A stretch of 64,000 nt of DNA from CAIUKV01 sp041659105 (GTDB lineage Bacteria > Actinomycetota > Acidimicrobiia > IMCC26256 > PALSA-555), in NCBI GenBank assembly GCA_041659105.1, contig JBAZYX010000005.1, positions 10,666 through 74,665 of the forward strand. The letters run 5' to 3'. Shown here piece after piece: positions 34,259 through 43,396 of this stretch. Under the pieces are notes generated by a model. That model was not told the DNA's origin. It ran no database searches and saw nothing but the letters and a program-made list of their open reading frames with translations. The stretch's first letter is position 1, and each line of letters starts with the position of its first letter. The translations under genes were made by a program, and so were the position numbers.

Positions 34259-35971
34259 CTAGCCCGGCCAGCGGTTGGTGATCGGCAGGCGCCGATCCTT
34301 CCCGAACGCCTTGGGCGACACGCGTACGCCCGGCGCGCCCTGGCGTCGCTTGTACTCGTTGAGGTCGACGAGCCGGGCGACGCGCCGCACGATCTGGGGG
34401 TCGTGTCCCTCCGCGATGAGATCGGCGATCGAACGGTCGAGCTCGACGTAGCCCTCGATGATGGGGTCGAGCTCCGCGTAGTCGGGAAGCGAGTCGCTGT
34501 CGAGCTGGTTGGGCCGCAGCTCCGCGCTCGGCGGCTTGGTGATCGCGGACTCGGGAACGAGCGCCCGGCCGGCCCGATCGTTGCGGTCGCGGCACAGCGC
34601 GTAGACGAGCGTCTTCGGCACGTCCTTGATGACCGCGTACCCGCCGGCCATGTCGCCGTAGAGCGTGGAGTAGCCGGTCGCGGTCTCGCTCTTGTTGCCG
34701 GTGGTGAGGACCATCCACCCGAACTTGTTGGAGATGGTCATGAGAATCGTGCCGCGGATGCGGGCTTGCAGGTTCTCCTCCGCGAGGCCGGGCTCCAGGC
34801 CGGCGAACGGCTCGGCCAGCATCTCGAGGAAGGCCTGATGGGCGGGCTCGATCGGGATCGTCAGCGTGCGGATCCCGAGGTTCGTGGCGAGCACGTCGGC
34901 ATCGGTGACGCTGTGGTCACTCGAGAACCGTGACGGCATCAGCACGCCGACCACGTGGTCGGCACCGAGCGCGTCGACGGCGACCGCGGCCACCAGCGAG
35001 GAGTCGATCCCGCCCGAGAGGCCGATGAGGCCGTCGGTGAAGCCGTTCTTGGTCACGTAGTCGCGTGTGCCGAGCACCAGCGCCTCGTACACCTCACGCA
35101 CCGGATCGAGCGGCTCCTCCCGGCGCGGCGTCGCGGCGACCCGCGTGGGCGGCGGACCGGTGACGAGCACCTCGGGGAGCGTCTCGGTCGCGACGCGGCC
35201 CCCGACGGGCTCGAGCACGCGACGGTTGGCCGCGGGACGCACCTCGAGGTCGACCACGAGCAGGTCCTCGACGAACTGGAGGGCGCGGGCCACCACCAGA
35301 CCGGTCTCGTCGACAACCATCGACGCGCCGTCGAAGACGAGCTCGTCCTGGCCGCCCACGAGGTTCGCGTAGAGGATCGGCACCCCGGCGTCGGAGGCTC
35401 GCCCGGCGAGCATCGTCTCGCGCTCGCGCAGCCGCCCGGCGTAGTACGGCGAGGCGTTGATGTTCACCACCAGCTCGGCGCCGGCCGCCGCCTGGGTCAG
35501 GATCGGCCCGCTGGGGAACCACGCGTCCTCGCACACCGTGACGGCAACGCGCACCCCGCCGATCACGAACAGTGGTCCGTCGCCCGGCCACGGCTCGAAG
35601 TAGCGCTCCTCGTCGAACACGGCGTAGTTGGGGAGCAGGTGCTTGCGGTAGACGCCCTGCACGCCCCCGTGGGCGAGGACCGCGGCCGAGTTGTAGAGCG
35701 CGCGGTCGGCCTCGGGGAACCCGACCACGGCGGCCGTGGCCCCCGTGCGGGCCGCGACCTTGTCGAGCCACTCCCGCGCCTGCTCGACGAAGGCGGGGCG
35801 CAGGAGGAGGTCTTCGGGGGGATACCCGGTGATCGCCAGCTCGGGGAAGGCGACGAGGTCGCACCCGGCCGCCTCGGCCCGGTCGTAGGCCGCGAGGATG
35901 CGCCCCGCGTTCCCCTCGAGATCCCCGACCACGAGGTCGAGCTGCGCAGCGGCGACCCGCAGACGGTGCAC
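34259..35971 (-). CDS. nadE: glutamine-dependent NAD+ synthetase
   Basis: Amidates deamido-NAD to NAD with glutamine-derived ammonia and ATP. The 570-residue protein has an N-terminal nitrilase/glutaminase domain with the triad Glu44 (FPELAITGYP), Lys110 (YRKHLLPNY) and Cys147 (VTVCEDAWF). The C-terminal synthetase domain has the PP-loop GLSGGIDSSLVAAVAVDALG and LTTGNKSETATGYSTLYGDM. GTG at 35971 lies six bases after TATCCT, suggesting a leaderless mRNA. It is divergent from glnE, 61 bp apart. Confidence 0.94.
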   Translation of the reverse strand: MHRLRVAAAQLDLVVGDLEGNAGRILAAYDRAEAAGCDLVAFPELAITGYPPEDLLLRPAFVEQAREWLDKVAARTGATAAVVGFPEADRALYNSAAVLAHGGVQGVYRKHLLPNYAVFDEERYFEPWPGDGPLFVIGGVRVAVTVCEDAWFPSGPILTQAAAGAELVVNINASPYYAGRLRERETMLAGRASDAGVPILYANLVGGQDELVFDGASMVVDETGLVVARALQFVEDLLVVDLEVRPAANRRVLEPVGGRVATETLPEVLVTGPPPTRVAATPRREEPLDPVREVYEALVLGTRDYVTKNGFTDGLIGLSGGIDSSLVAAVAVDALGADHVVGVLMPSRFSSDHSVTDADVLATNLGIRTLTIPIEPAHQAFLEMLAEPFAGLEPGLAEENLQARIRGTILMTISNKFGWMVLTTGNKSETATGYSTLYGDMAGGYAVIKDVPKTLVYALCRDRNDRAGRALVPESAITKPPSAELRPNQLDSDSLPDYAELDPIIEGYVELDRSIADLIAEGHDPQIVRRVARLVDLNEYKRRQGAPGVRVSPKAFGKDRRLPITNRWPG

Positions 35972-35977
35972 CGGGCC

Positions 35978-35983
35978 AGGATA
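35978..35983 (-). promoter_or_regulatory. probable -10 element of nadE (leaderless)
   Basis: TATCCT on the minus strand, six bases before the nadE GTG, fits the actinobacterial TAnnnT -10. There is no ribosome site between it and the start codon. The 61-bp nadE-glnE gap must serve both divergent genes. Confidence 0.5.
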
Positions 35984-36032
35984 CGGCGGAACCGGCTCGC
36001 CATCCCGGGGCCGCGGGCGCTTGACTGCGGGC

Positions 36033-38819
36033 GTGGATGCGGAGGCCCTCCTGGCCGAGCCCGAGATCGTCGCCACGGTGGAGCGCTCGGCCGATCCCGA
36101 TCTGGCCCGGGCCGGCATCCTCCGGCTCGCCGACGCCGACCCGGCGGCCGCGGCGCGCCTCGTCGAGCCCCGTCGGGGCGAGGCCTTCGTCGCCCTGGCC
36201 TGTGCCTCCCGCTCGCTCACGGCCGCGGTGGCCGCCGACCCGAGCCTGCTCGACGTGGTCGACGACCCCGACTTCGACGCGGAGCGCGACCCGGACGCAG
36301 CTCGGACGGTGCTCCGAGCCCGGGTGGGCGCCGCCGACGACGGCGTCGCGGCGCTGCGGCGGGCGAAGCGGCGCGAGTTCGTACGCATCGCCCTGCGTGA
36401 CCTCCTCGGCCTCGCCGACCTCGTCACCGTGGGCCGCGAGCTCACCAGCCTTGCCGAGGCGTGCCTGGCCGCCGCCCTCGACCTGGCCGCGTCGCAGATC
36501 CCGTTCGCGGTGATCGGGATGGGGAAGCTCGGGGGGAACGAGCTCAACTACTCGAGCGACGTCGACGTGCTGTTCGTGCACGCGGGCGACGACACGAAGG
36601 AAGCCGACCGCGTCGCCCGTTCGGTGCTCGCCACGATGTCGAACATGACGGCCGACGGGGTCGTCTTCCGCACCGACGCCGACCTCCGGCCCGAGGGACG
36701 AGCGGGCGCGCTCTCCCGCACGATCGACAGCTACGTCGCCTGGTACGACCGCTGGGCGCGGCACTGGGAGTTCCAGGCGCTGCTGAAGGCCCGCCCGGTC
36801 GCCGGCGACGAGGCGCTCGGCACCGAGTTCATGGTCGCGAGCCGGCCGTACGTGTGGCGCGAGGTCATCGACCCCGACGCGATCCGCGAGGCGCGCACCA
36901 TGAAGGCCCGGGCCGAGGCCGAGCTCACCAAGAAGGGCCTCGGCGACCGCGAGCTCAAGCGCGGGCGCGGCGGCATCCGCGACATCGAGTTCGCCGTGCA
37001 GCTGCTCCAGCTCGTCCACGGCCGTCACGACCCGCGCATCCGCTCCGCGACCACGCTGGTCGCGCTCGCGCAGCTCGCGGCGGGCGGCTACGTGGAACGG
37101 CGCGACATCGGTCGGTTGGGAGACGCGTACGTGTTCCTGCGCACCGTGGAGCACCGGCTCCAGCTCCGCGACGAGCGTCAGACCCACACGCTCCCCGACA
37201 ACGACGCCGAGCTCACCCTGCTCGCTCGCGTGCTCGGCTACCGCGACCAGCCGCGCGCCACCGCGCTCGCGACGTTCCTCGCCGAGCACCGATCGCACCA
37301 GCACGCGGTGCGCTCGATCCACGAGCGGCTGTTCTTCGCTCCCCTGCTCGACACGCTGGCCGGGCGCGGCTCGCTCAGCGCCGAAGCGGCCGAGGAGCGG
37401 CTCGCGGCGTTCGGGTTCGCCGACGCCGACCACACGCGCGTCGCGCTGCGCGAGCTCACGAGCGGGTTCACCCGCACGTCGCGCGTGCTGCAGGAGCTCC
37501 TGCCGGTGATCCTCGACTGGCTCTCGACCACGCCCGACCCCGACCTCGGGCTCCTCCAGCTGCGCCGCATGGCCGAGGGCCCCACCCGGTCGTCCGCGCT
37601 CGCAGTCACCTTCCGAGACTCCACCGGAGCGGCCGAACGCGCGTGCCGCGTGCTCGGGTCCAGCCGCTTCCTCGGCGATTCGCTGCTCCACCAGCCCGCG
37701 TTCATCGAGATGCTCGGCGACGACGACGAGCTCGTGCGCGAGCACACGCGCGAGGAGCTCGTCGACGCGGCGACCGAGACGCTGCAGTGGCGGGCCGACG
37801 TCGACCACCGCCGGGCCGGGCTGCGGCGGTACAAGCGGCGAGAGTTCCTGCGGATCGCGGCGCGCGACATCCTCGGGCTCGCACCGATCGAGGTCACCGA
37901 ACGGGAGCTGAGCAACCTGGCCGACGCGTGCGTCGAAGCGGGGCTGCAAGCGCTCGAGCCCGAGGTGCCGTTCGCGGTGATCGGGATGGGCCGGCTCGGG
38001 GGCCACGAGCTGTCGTACGCGTCGGACATCGACGTCTTGTTCGTGTACGACGGCGAAGGCGCGTCCGACTTCGACACGGCGACGCGCGTCGCCACCGAGC
38101 TCGTGCGGGAGATCGGCGCGACGACGGCCGAGGGACAGACCTTTCGCATCGACGCGCACCTCCGTCCCGAGGGCAAGAACGGCCCCCTCGCCCGCTCGCT
38201 CGACGCCTACCGCTCCTACTACGAGTCGTACGGGCTGCCGTGGGAGTTCCAGTCGCTGCTGCGGGCCCGGCCGGTGGCGGGCAACCCCGACGTCGCCGCG
38301 CGCTTCATGGAGCTCGTCGAGCCGTTCGTGGTGCGCGACCCGTTCCCCGAGGCGTTCACGCAGGAGATCCGCCGCATCAAGGTGCGCGTCGAGCAGGAGC
38401 GCATCCCGCCGGGCGAGGACCCGCAGTTCCACCTCAAGCTCGGCAAGGGCGCGCTCACCGACGTGGAGTTCGCGGTGCAGCTCCTCCAGCTGCAGCACAG
38501 CGGCGCGATGCCGGAGATCCGCACCCCCGCGACGATCGACGGACTCCGTCGGCTCGTCGCCGCGGGCCTCGTCGACCCGACCGACGGCGAGACGCTGGAG
38601 GAGGCCTACCGGTTCTGCGAGCGCGCCCGCAACGCGCGGTACCTGATCCTCGGACAGCCCGGGGACGCGCTCCCCGGCGGGGCCGACGACGTGCGGATCG
38701 GCCGCCTCCTCGGGTTCTCACACCAGCCCCAGTCGGAGCTGCGCGACGAGTTCCGGCGCGTCACCCGCCGCGCACGGCGCGTCATCGAGCGCGTCTTCTA
38801 CGGCCGCACGACCGACTGA
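36033..38819 (+). CDS. glnE: glutamine synthetase adenylyltransferase/deadenylase
   Basis: Bifunctional 928-residue enzyme that adenylylates glutamine synthetase under nitrogen excess and removes AMP under limitation. The two nucleotidyltransferase domains are obvious: VIGMGKLGGNELNYSSDVDV in the first and VIGMGRLGGHELSYASDIDV in the second. Each is followed by RPEG and by the helical GlnD-UR-like part (GRGGIRDIEFAVQLLQL and KGALTDVEFAVQLLQL). GTG at 36033 gives the expected N-terminus. Its target, a GSI glnA with a modifiable Tyr, lies about 7 kb downstream. Confidence 0.95.
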   Translation: MDAEALLAEPEIVATVERSADPDLARAGILRLADADPAAAARLVEPRRGEAFVALACASRSLTAAVAADPSLLDVVDDPDFDAERDPDAARTVLRARVGAADDGVAALRRAKRREFVRIALRDLLGLADLVTVGRELTSLAEACLAAALDLAASQIPFAVIGMGKLGGNELNYSSDVDVLFVHAGDDTKEADRVARSVLATMSNMTADGVVFRTDADLRPEGRAGALSRTIDSYVAWYDRWARHWEFQALLKARPVAGDEALGTEFMVASRPYVWREVIDPDAIREARTMKARAEAELTKKGLGDRELKRGRGGIRDIEFAVQLLQLVHGRHDPRIRSATTLVALAQLAAGGYVERRDIGRLGDAYVFLRTVEHRLQLRDERQTHTLPDNDAELTLLARVLGYRDQPRATALATFLAEHRSHQHAVRSIHERLFFAPLLDTLAGRGSLSAEAAEERLAAFGFADADHTRVALRELTSGFTRTSRVLQELLPVILDWLSTTPDPDLGLLQLRRMAEGPTRSSALAVTFRDSTGAAERACRVLGSSRFLGDSLLHQPAFIEMLGDDDELVREHTREELVDAATETLQWRADVDHRRAGLRRYKRREFLRIAARDILGLAPIEVTERELSNLADACVEAGLQALEPEVPFAVIGMGRLGGHELSYASDIDVLFVYDGEGASDFDTATRVATELVREIGATTAEGQTFRIDAHLRPEGKNGPLARSLDAYRSYYESYGLPWEFQSLLRARPVAGNPDVAARFMELVEPFVVRDPFPEAFTQEIRRIKVRVEQERIPPGEDPQFHLKLGKGALTDVEFAVQLLQLQHSGAMPEIRTPATIDGLRRLVAAGLVDPTDGETLEEAYRFCERARNARYLILGQPGDALPGGADDVRIGRLLGFSHQPQSELRDEFRRVTRRARRVIERVFYGRTTD

Positions 38820-38849
38820 CCCAGCCGCGATGGCCCACCAGACCTGCCC

Positions 38850-38867
38850 GCGCGGCGACCGCCGCGC
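38850..38867 (+). terminator. hairpin downstream of glnE
   Basis: GCGCGGCG-AC-CGCCGCGC forms an 8-bp perfect stem starting 31 bp after the glnE stop. No U tract follows. A possible terminator between glnE and the GH43 lipoprotein gene. Confidence 0.4.
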
Positions 38868-38937
38868 ACAGGGTTCGGCCTGACCCCACGCACCGCTGTC
38901 CTGGCTGGAGTGGGTAGACCGGGCAAAAGGGACAACA

Positions 38938-40182
38938 ATGGCCGGAGTGAAGGCCGGCCCGATCACGCTGCTCGTGGCGCTCATAGCGCTGACCGTCGTC
39001 GCGTGCGCTCCGGAGCCACCCGCGCCTCCTCCGCCTCCCCCGCTCCCCGCCGCGCCGGGCGGCGCCCCGGCCGCGCCCCTCATCGGTGAGAGCTCCGCGG
39101 ATCCGTTCGTGCTGTCCGTCGACCCGCAGTACTGCACCACCGCACCACCGCCCACGACTACGACGACCACGACGACCACGACGACCACGGCCCTGCCGAC
39201 GAGCACCACGACGTCCCCGACGACGAGCACCACGAGCACGCCGACCACCACCAGCACCACTGCGCCGTCCGGTCCGCCGGCGACCGGCGCGGCGACCGAG
39301 ACCGTGGGCCTGGGCACGCAGCCGGGCTGCTACTACGCCTACACGACCGGGTTCTGGCTCTTCCTGGTCCCCGTATGGCGCTCCACCGACCTGGTCAACT
39401 GGACCCAGGTGATCGACGACACCGTCCGCGGCTCCGCGCTCGCCGCGATCGCACCCTGGTCCGCGTTCGAGAACCACTGGGCGCCGTCGGTCCTCGAGCG
39501 GCCGGACAACCCCCCGGACTCACGCTTCGTCCTCTGGTACACCGCGAAGGAGCTCGCGACGGGGAAGCAGTGCCTCGGGATGGCCGCGGCCGCGACACCG
39601 GCCGGGCCGTTCCGGGACGAGGCGACCACGCCGGCCTTCTGCCAACAGAACCTGGGAGGAACGATCGACCCCGACCCCTTCGTCGACACGGACGGGACGC
39701 CGTACCTGCTGTTCAAGACGGAAGGGGTGGCCTTCGCGGCCCGCACGAAGATCTGGGCGGCCCAGCTCAGCCCCGACGGACGCTCCGTGATCGCGGACTC
39801 GCAGCGTCAGATCCTCGAGGTGGACTCGAGCCCGACGAGCTGGGAGGAGCCGGTGATCGAGGGCCCCTCGATGATCCGCGTCGACGGCCGGCTCCACCTC
39901 TTCTACTCCGCCTACTTCTGGGACACCGCGGCGTACAAGGTTGGGGTTGCGCACTGCGACACGGTGTTCGGACCTTGCACGCGCACCTACTCCACGCCGG
40001 TGCTCGGCACGCGCGGCGCCATGCTCGGTCCCGGCGGGCAGACCGCGTTCCAGACCGCCGAGGGCGAGTGGCGCATGGCCTTCCACGCCTGGAGCCCGAC
40101 CGTGGGCGACGCCAGCGGGGGCCGGCGCCGGATGCGAATCCTCCCGCTCACCTTCCCCGGAGGGAACCCCGCCATCGGCTGA
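38938..40182 (+). CDS. GH43-like glycoside hydrolase lipoprotein with Thr-rich insertion
   Basis: A 414-residue exported lipoprotein (lipobox VVAC, Cys23). It resembles family 43 five-bladed beta-propeller arabinanases/xylosidases: the putative catalytic residues are Asp55 (SADPFVL), a second Asp in GTIDPDPFVDTDGTPYLLFK, and Glu in EEPVIEGPSMIRVDGRLHLF; NHWAPSVLER is also typical. Unusually, a Thr/Ser/Pro-rich stretch (residues about 67-121, including 12 consecutive Thr) lies inside blade 1, bracketed by Cys66 and Cys131. Probable cell-surface arabinan/xylan side-chain hydrolase. AAAGGGA precedes the ATG. Confidence 0.78.
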   Translation: MAGVKAGPITLLVALIALTVVACAPEPPAPPPPPPLPAAPGGAPAAPLIGESSADPFVLSVDPQYCTTAPPPTTTTTTTTTTTTALPTSTTTSPTTSTTSTPTTTSTTAPSGPPATGAATETVGLGTQPGCYYAYTTGFWLFLVPVWRSTDLVNWTQVIDDTVRGSALAAIAPWSAFENHWAPSVLERPDNPPDSRFVLWYTAKELATGKQCLGMAAAATPAGPFRDEATTPAFCQQNLGGTIDPDPFVDTDGTPYLLFKTEGVAFAARTKIWAAQLSPDGRSVIADSQRQILEVDSSPTSWEEPVIEGPSMIRVDGRLHLFYSAYFWDTAAYKVGVAHCDTVFGPCTRTYSTPVLGTRGAMLGPGGQTAFQTAEGEWRMAFHAWSPTVGDASGGRRRMRILPLTFPGGNPAIG

Positions 40183-40213
40183 GCCGCGGCGAAGGCCGCT
40201 CGCGCGGCCCGCC

Positions 40214-40606
40214 TCAGTCGTCGAGGGCGCTGAGGTCGCCGGGGACGTCGACCGCGTATTGCTGGAGCACGTCGAGCGGCACGATGTCGAGCGCCCGCTC
40301 GTGCGTGGACGCGAGCACCACGGGTGCGGCGAAGCCGTCCATGTGGGCACGCAGCCAGTTGACCGCGGTGACACACCAGCGGTCTCCGGGGTTGAGGCCT
40401 GCGAAGTTGTGCATCGGCATCGGCGTGCTGAGGTCGTTGCCGATGCTGCGCTGGTGCTCGAGGAACTCCGCGCTGACGACCGCGCAGATCGTGTGGCTGC
40501 CGCGGTCCTCGGGGCCGGTGTTACAGCACCCGTCCCGGAAGAAGCCGGTGACGGGATCGAACCCGCACGGCTCCAGCTCGTCGCCGAGGACGTTGCGCTC
40601 GCTCAT
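40214..40606 (-). CDS. DUF2237 family protein
   Basis: A 130-residue protein matching DUF2237 along its length: GDELEPCGFDPVTGFFRDGC, then SHTICAVVSAEFLEHQRSIG, PMHNFAGLNPGDRWCVTAVN and VVLASTHERALDIVPLDVLQ. Conserved Cys and His residues suggest a metal site, but no function is established. It is convergent with the GH43 gene and divergent from the next membrane protein. Confidence 0.85.
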   Translation of the reverse strand: MSERNVLGDELEPCGFDPVTGFFRDGCCNTGPEDRGSHTICAVVSAEFLEHQRSIGNDLSTPMPMHNFAGLNPGDRWCVTAVNWLRAHMDGFAAPVVLASTHERALDIVPLDVLQQYAVDVPGDLSALDD

Positions 40607-40650
40607 GGGCTCAGCCTAACGACGAGGAGCGGGGCGTACTCTCCCCCGAC

Positions 40651-41157
40651 ATGGACTCCCCCGAACCCCCGACCGACCCGGCCCTCGCAGGAAGCGCCTC
40701 ACCGGCCGAGCGACTCGTCCCCCTCGCCGTCGCGTGCGTCTTCATCGCGCTCGGCGTCTGGCGCGCGACCGCCGTGGGCGACGCGGACGCGACGGGCATC
40801 GTGGAGGAGCCGCTCGGCGGTGCGGGGACCGCGGTGTTCCTCGCCGGGCTGTTCATCGGCATCCCGGCCGTCGTGGCCGGCGTCGTCGACGGGCTCATCG
40901 ACCGCGTCCGCCGCGGCGGCACCCGCATCGTGCTCCGGATCGTCGTGGTCGGCGGGTTCGGGCTGTGGGCCGGGCTCTGGGTCTGGGCCCTCGCCGACAT
41001 CGACTGCGACGGCAGCTGCACGGAGGCGGAGCCGGACATCGTCGTCGCCGCGGCCGTGACCGCGTTCGCCCTGCTCCTCGTGGAGGCCGCGATCGGGTGG
41101 CTCGTCGGCCGCCGGGCCCGAGTCCGCCGCTCCGAGGACGCCGCCACCACCAGCTGA
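40651..41157 (+). CDS. small multi-pass membrane protein
   Basis: A 168-residue protein with four predicted helices (LVPLAVACVFIALGVWRAT, AGTAVFLAGLFIGIPAVVAG, IVLRIVVVGGFGLWAGLWVW, IVVAAAVTAFALLLVEAAIG). Two Cys lie in the short loop DIDCDGSCTEAEP. Function unknown. TACTCT (40637-40642), eight bases before the ATG, is a possible -10 of a leaderless transcript. Confidence 0.6.
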   Translation: MDSPEPPTDPALAGSASPAERLVPLAVACVFIALGVWRATAVGDADATGIVEEPLGGAGTAVFLAGLFIGIPAVVAGVVDGLIDRVRRGGTRIVLRIVVVGGFGLWAGLWVWALADIDCDGSCTEAEPDIVVAAAVTAFALLLVEAAIGWLVGRRARVRRSEDAATTS

Positions 41158-41214
41158 CGCGAAGCGCCGGGACCCGGAGGCCCCGCCGTCCGCAGGAACA
41201 GGCGAGCGGCCGGC

Positions 41215-41238
41215 CTCTGACGGAACACAGACGGAACG
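41215..41238. repeat. 24-bp direct repeat, left copy (candidate attachment site)
   Basis: Exact 24-bp sequence beginning CTCTGACGGAACACAGACGG, identical to 45611-45634. It lies 57 bp after the membrane protein gene and 43 bp before the islet's first gene. Flanking bases differ from the right copy, so the identity stops sharply at both ends. Confidence 0.7.
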
Positions 41239-41280
41239 CGACAGCCTCTCTACCGGGCGACGGTGACGGGCAGTCGTGTA

Positions 41281-42252
41281 CTACGAGTCGGCGGTGGCGT
41301 GGATGGTGATGTTGACGGAGCCAGCAACGGTGACGGTGGCACGGCTACAGGTAGCGGCGGGATCGACGACGGTGCGGATGTTGGCGTCGGGATAGCCGAG
41401 GGACGCCGCGGTGGTGCGGGCCCGGGTCGTGGCCAGGGTGGCGGTGAGACACCCGGCGCTGACCGCGTCGGAGACGGCGTGGCCGAGGGTCCGGTACGCG
41501 ACCTCGGCGGGTGTGGTGCGCTCGGCGGTCCAGCGGGCCGCATCGACCCCGCGCACGACGACCGAGTTCGACTCCGGATCGAGGAAGCCGAGCCCGCAGG
41601 CGTCGCTGGTACCCGGCGGCTCGGGAGTCACGGTCCAGGTGTCGGTGAGCTCCAGCTCGGTGAGCTTGGACGTGACCTCGGTGACTGCGGTGTCGTACGG
41701 GATGCACGGCTCGGACCACAAGCCGCTGGCGTAGTCGTGGAGCCACGCGTCGAGCTCGGCGGCGCGGTTGACCTGTGGCTCCGAGGGATCGGCGTCTTCG
41801 AGTGCTACCGCGCCCGCAGGCGGGTCGGCGTCGGCGCGCAGCACCAGCACCGAGCCCCCGACCTGGTACGCGCGCAGGGCTGGCGCAGTGCCGTCGTGCG
41901 TCTGCTCCCACAGCGCGCGGCAATCCTCGGTCGGGTCGCTGCTCACGGCGTCGACGACGGAGGTGGTGCCTGCATCGAACTGACACGTGACCCGGGTCGG
42001 CTCCGGTCCGTCAGATCGGGTGGCGGCGTACACAGCGGTGGCACCGAGGAGCACGGCTGCTACCGGAACCGCTACCCAGCGACGGCGGCTCGCCTTCCGG
42101 GCCCGACGCTGTGCGCGATGCGCGGGTGCCCTCGTCTGCTCGGAGTTCCCGAGGAGCTGCACAAGTCGCGCCCGCTCCTCCGCGAGGAACGCGTCGGTAG
42201 GTGCTACGTCGTCGGCGCAGAGTGCGCGTACGAGCTCGAGATCAGTGGCCAT
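41281..42252 (-). CDS. single-pass membrane protein, probable anti-sigma partner
   Basis: A 323-residue protein: about 58 cytoplasmic residues rich in Arg, one membrane helix (WVAVPVAAVLLGATAVYAAT, residues about 59-78) and a 240-residue extracytoplasmic domain with several Cys (VTCQFDAG, EDCRALWE, EPCIPYD, DACGLGFLD, AGCLTATL, ATCSRATV). It lies directly downstream of and overlaps an ECF sigma gene by 11 bp, the usual arrangement for an anti-sigma factor, although a classical zinc anti-sigma motif is not seen. Function inferred from context. Confidence 0.6.
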   Translation of the reverse strand: MATDLELVRALCADDVAPTDAFLAEERARLVQLLGNSEQTRAPAHRAQRRARKASRRRWVAVPVAAVLLGATAVYAATRSDGPEPTRVTCQFDAGTTSVVDAVSSDPTEDCRALWEQTHDGTAPALRAYQVGGSVLVLRADADPPAGAVALEDADPSEPQVNRAAELDAWLHDYASGLWSEPCIPYDTAVTEVTSKLTELELTDTWTVTPEPPGTSDACGLGFLDPESNSVVVRGVDAARWTAERTTPAEVAYRTLGHAVSDAVSAGCLTATLATTRARTTAASLGYPDANIRTVVDPAATCSRATVTVAGSVNITIHATADS

Positions 42253-42832
42253 CGTCGTCCCCCAGGTTCACCAGATCGGGCGTCGAATCGGAGAGTGCGG
42301 CCCTCAGGCGAGCACGGGCCCGGCTGATGCGAGACCGCACGGTTCCAGTCGGCACGTCCTGTGCGACCGCGATCTCCGCATACGTCAGCTCTTCCCACGC
42401 GTAGAGCAGCAGCGCATCACGCTCCTCAGTGGGCAAGCGCTCAAGGGCTCGAGCTGCCTGCCCCAGCCGAACGCGGTCGTCGAGTTGCCCAGCGCTCGAC
42501 GCCATCGGGTCGGTGCTCGGGGATGTTCGCCCGTTCAAGCGGGCGAGTGCCGCGAGCTCACGGACCTCACTGCGGCGGCGCCGGTGCACGAGGTTCGCCG
42601 CGATCCCGAACAGCCACGGGCGGGCGCTCGGAGCGTCCGGTCGATACGAACCGCGCCGCTCGAACGCGATACGAAAGACCTCTCCCAGCAGGTCTTCTGC
42701 ACCATCGCGGCCCACCCGGCGCGCCAGGAAGGCGAAGACCGCCGCTGCGTGCCGATCGAAGACACCGGCGAAACGCGCTGGGTCGCCCAGCGACTCGAGA
42801 ACGAGCACATCGTCGGACGCAGGCACACTCAT
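42242..42832 (-). CDS. ECF-type RNA polymerase sigma factor
   Basis: A 196-residue sigma factor with region 2 (FDRHAAAVFAFLARRVGRDG, AEDLLGEVFRIAFERRGSYR, PWLFGIAANLVHRRRR) and region 4 (LPTEERDALLLYAWEELTYA, EIAVAQDVPTGTVRSRISRA). ATG at 42832 is chosen as the first Met before the conserved core. It overlaps the membrane protein gene, suggesting a sigma/anti-sigma pair. It lies inside the 24-bp-repeat-bounded islet. Confidence 0.88.
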   Translation of the reverse strand: MSVPASDDVLVLESLGDPARFAGVFDRHAAAVFAFLARRVGRDGAEDLLGEVFRIAFERRGSYRPDAPSARPWLFGIAANLVHRRRRSEVRELAALARLNGRTSPSTDPMASSAGQLDDRVRLGQAARALERLPTEERDALLLYAWEELTYAEIAVAQDVPTGTVRSRISRARARLRAALSDSTPDLVNLGDDDGH

Positions 42833-43396
42833 CACCCCACTCTTGCCCGAACCCGCGTCATCGGTTCGCGGCCCTCGGCGCTCGGACACGCCGCAGCCCG
42901 CCGACACAGGTGCGTCGTGGGCCCTGCTCCGATCGAGGCAGTCCCCGACCAAGACCTGCTCGACCTCCCGCTGAGCATCCGGTCCTCGACAAGTGGGGTC
43001 ACAGTCAGAGCTATAGGGGCGCTCAGCCGGTCGTCGCGTCATGCCGCCACCATCTCGACAGTTTGTGTACGGGGCTCGGCAGGAGCGTTCGCGACTTCCC
43101 GAGCGGCACGCCGTCCCGGTGGCTCTCGAGCGCAAACGGGATGTTGCGCGGGAGGTCACTGCAGAACACCTGCCACCACCGGTGAGTGCAAAGGTGTGAT
43201 CGCTGGATCTGCCGTTCATGACGATGCTGAGCGTGGTGACGGCGGCCGCCTGCGCAGCCCGTCGGAGTCGGTTCGGCTTTCGGACGCGCTCCGCGAGATG
43301 TCCGCGAAGTTCCGCGCGCCGTACCGGCCTACGTGGTCAAACACGGACTCCAGTGGAGCAGAGCATGGCCACGCGCAGCTTCGACACCCCCCCCCC
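42833..43396. other. non-coding/degenerate stretch between ECF sigma and integrase remnant
   Basis: About 560 bp without a convincing gene. Open frames exist on both strands, but their translations are Arg/Pro/Ser-rich and resemble no family, and the codon pattern is not that of neighbouring genes. It ends in a run of 11 C (43387-43397). It may contain decayed integrase N-terminal sequence and the sigma gene promoter. Confidence 0.5.

Noticed and set aside
42242..43219. 325-residue sigma factor starting upstream of 42832
   Set aside because: The N-terminal extension has no sigma-like or other recognisable sequence; the conserved protein begins at ATG 42832.
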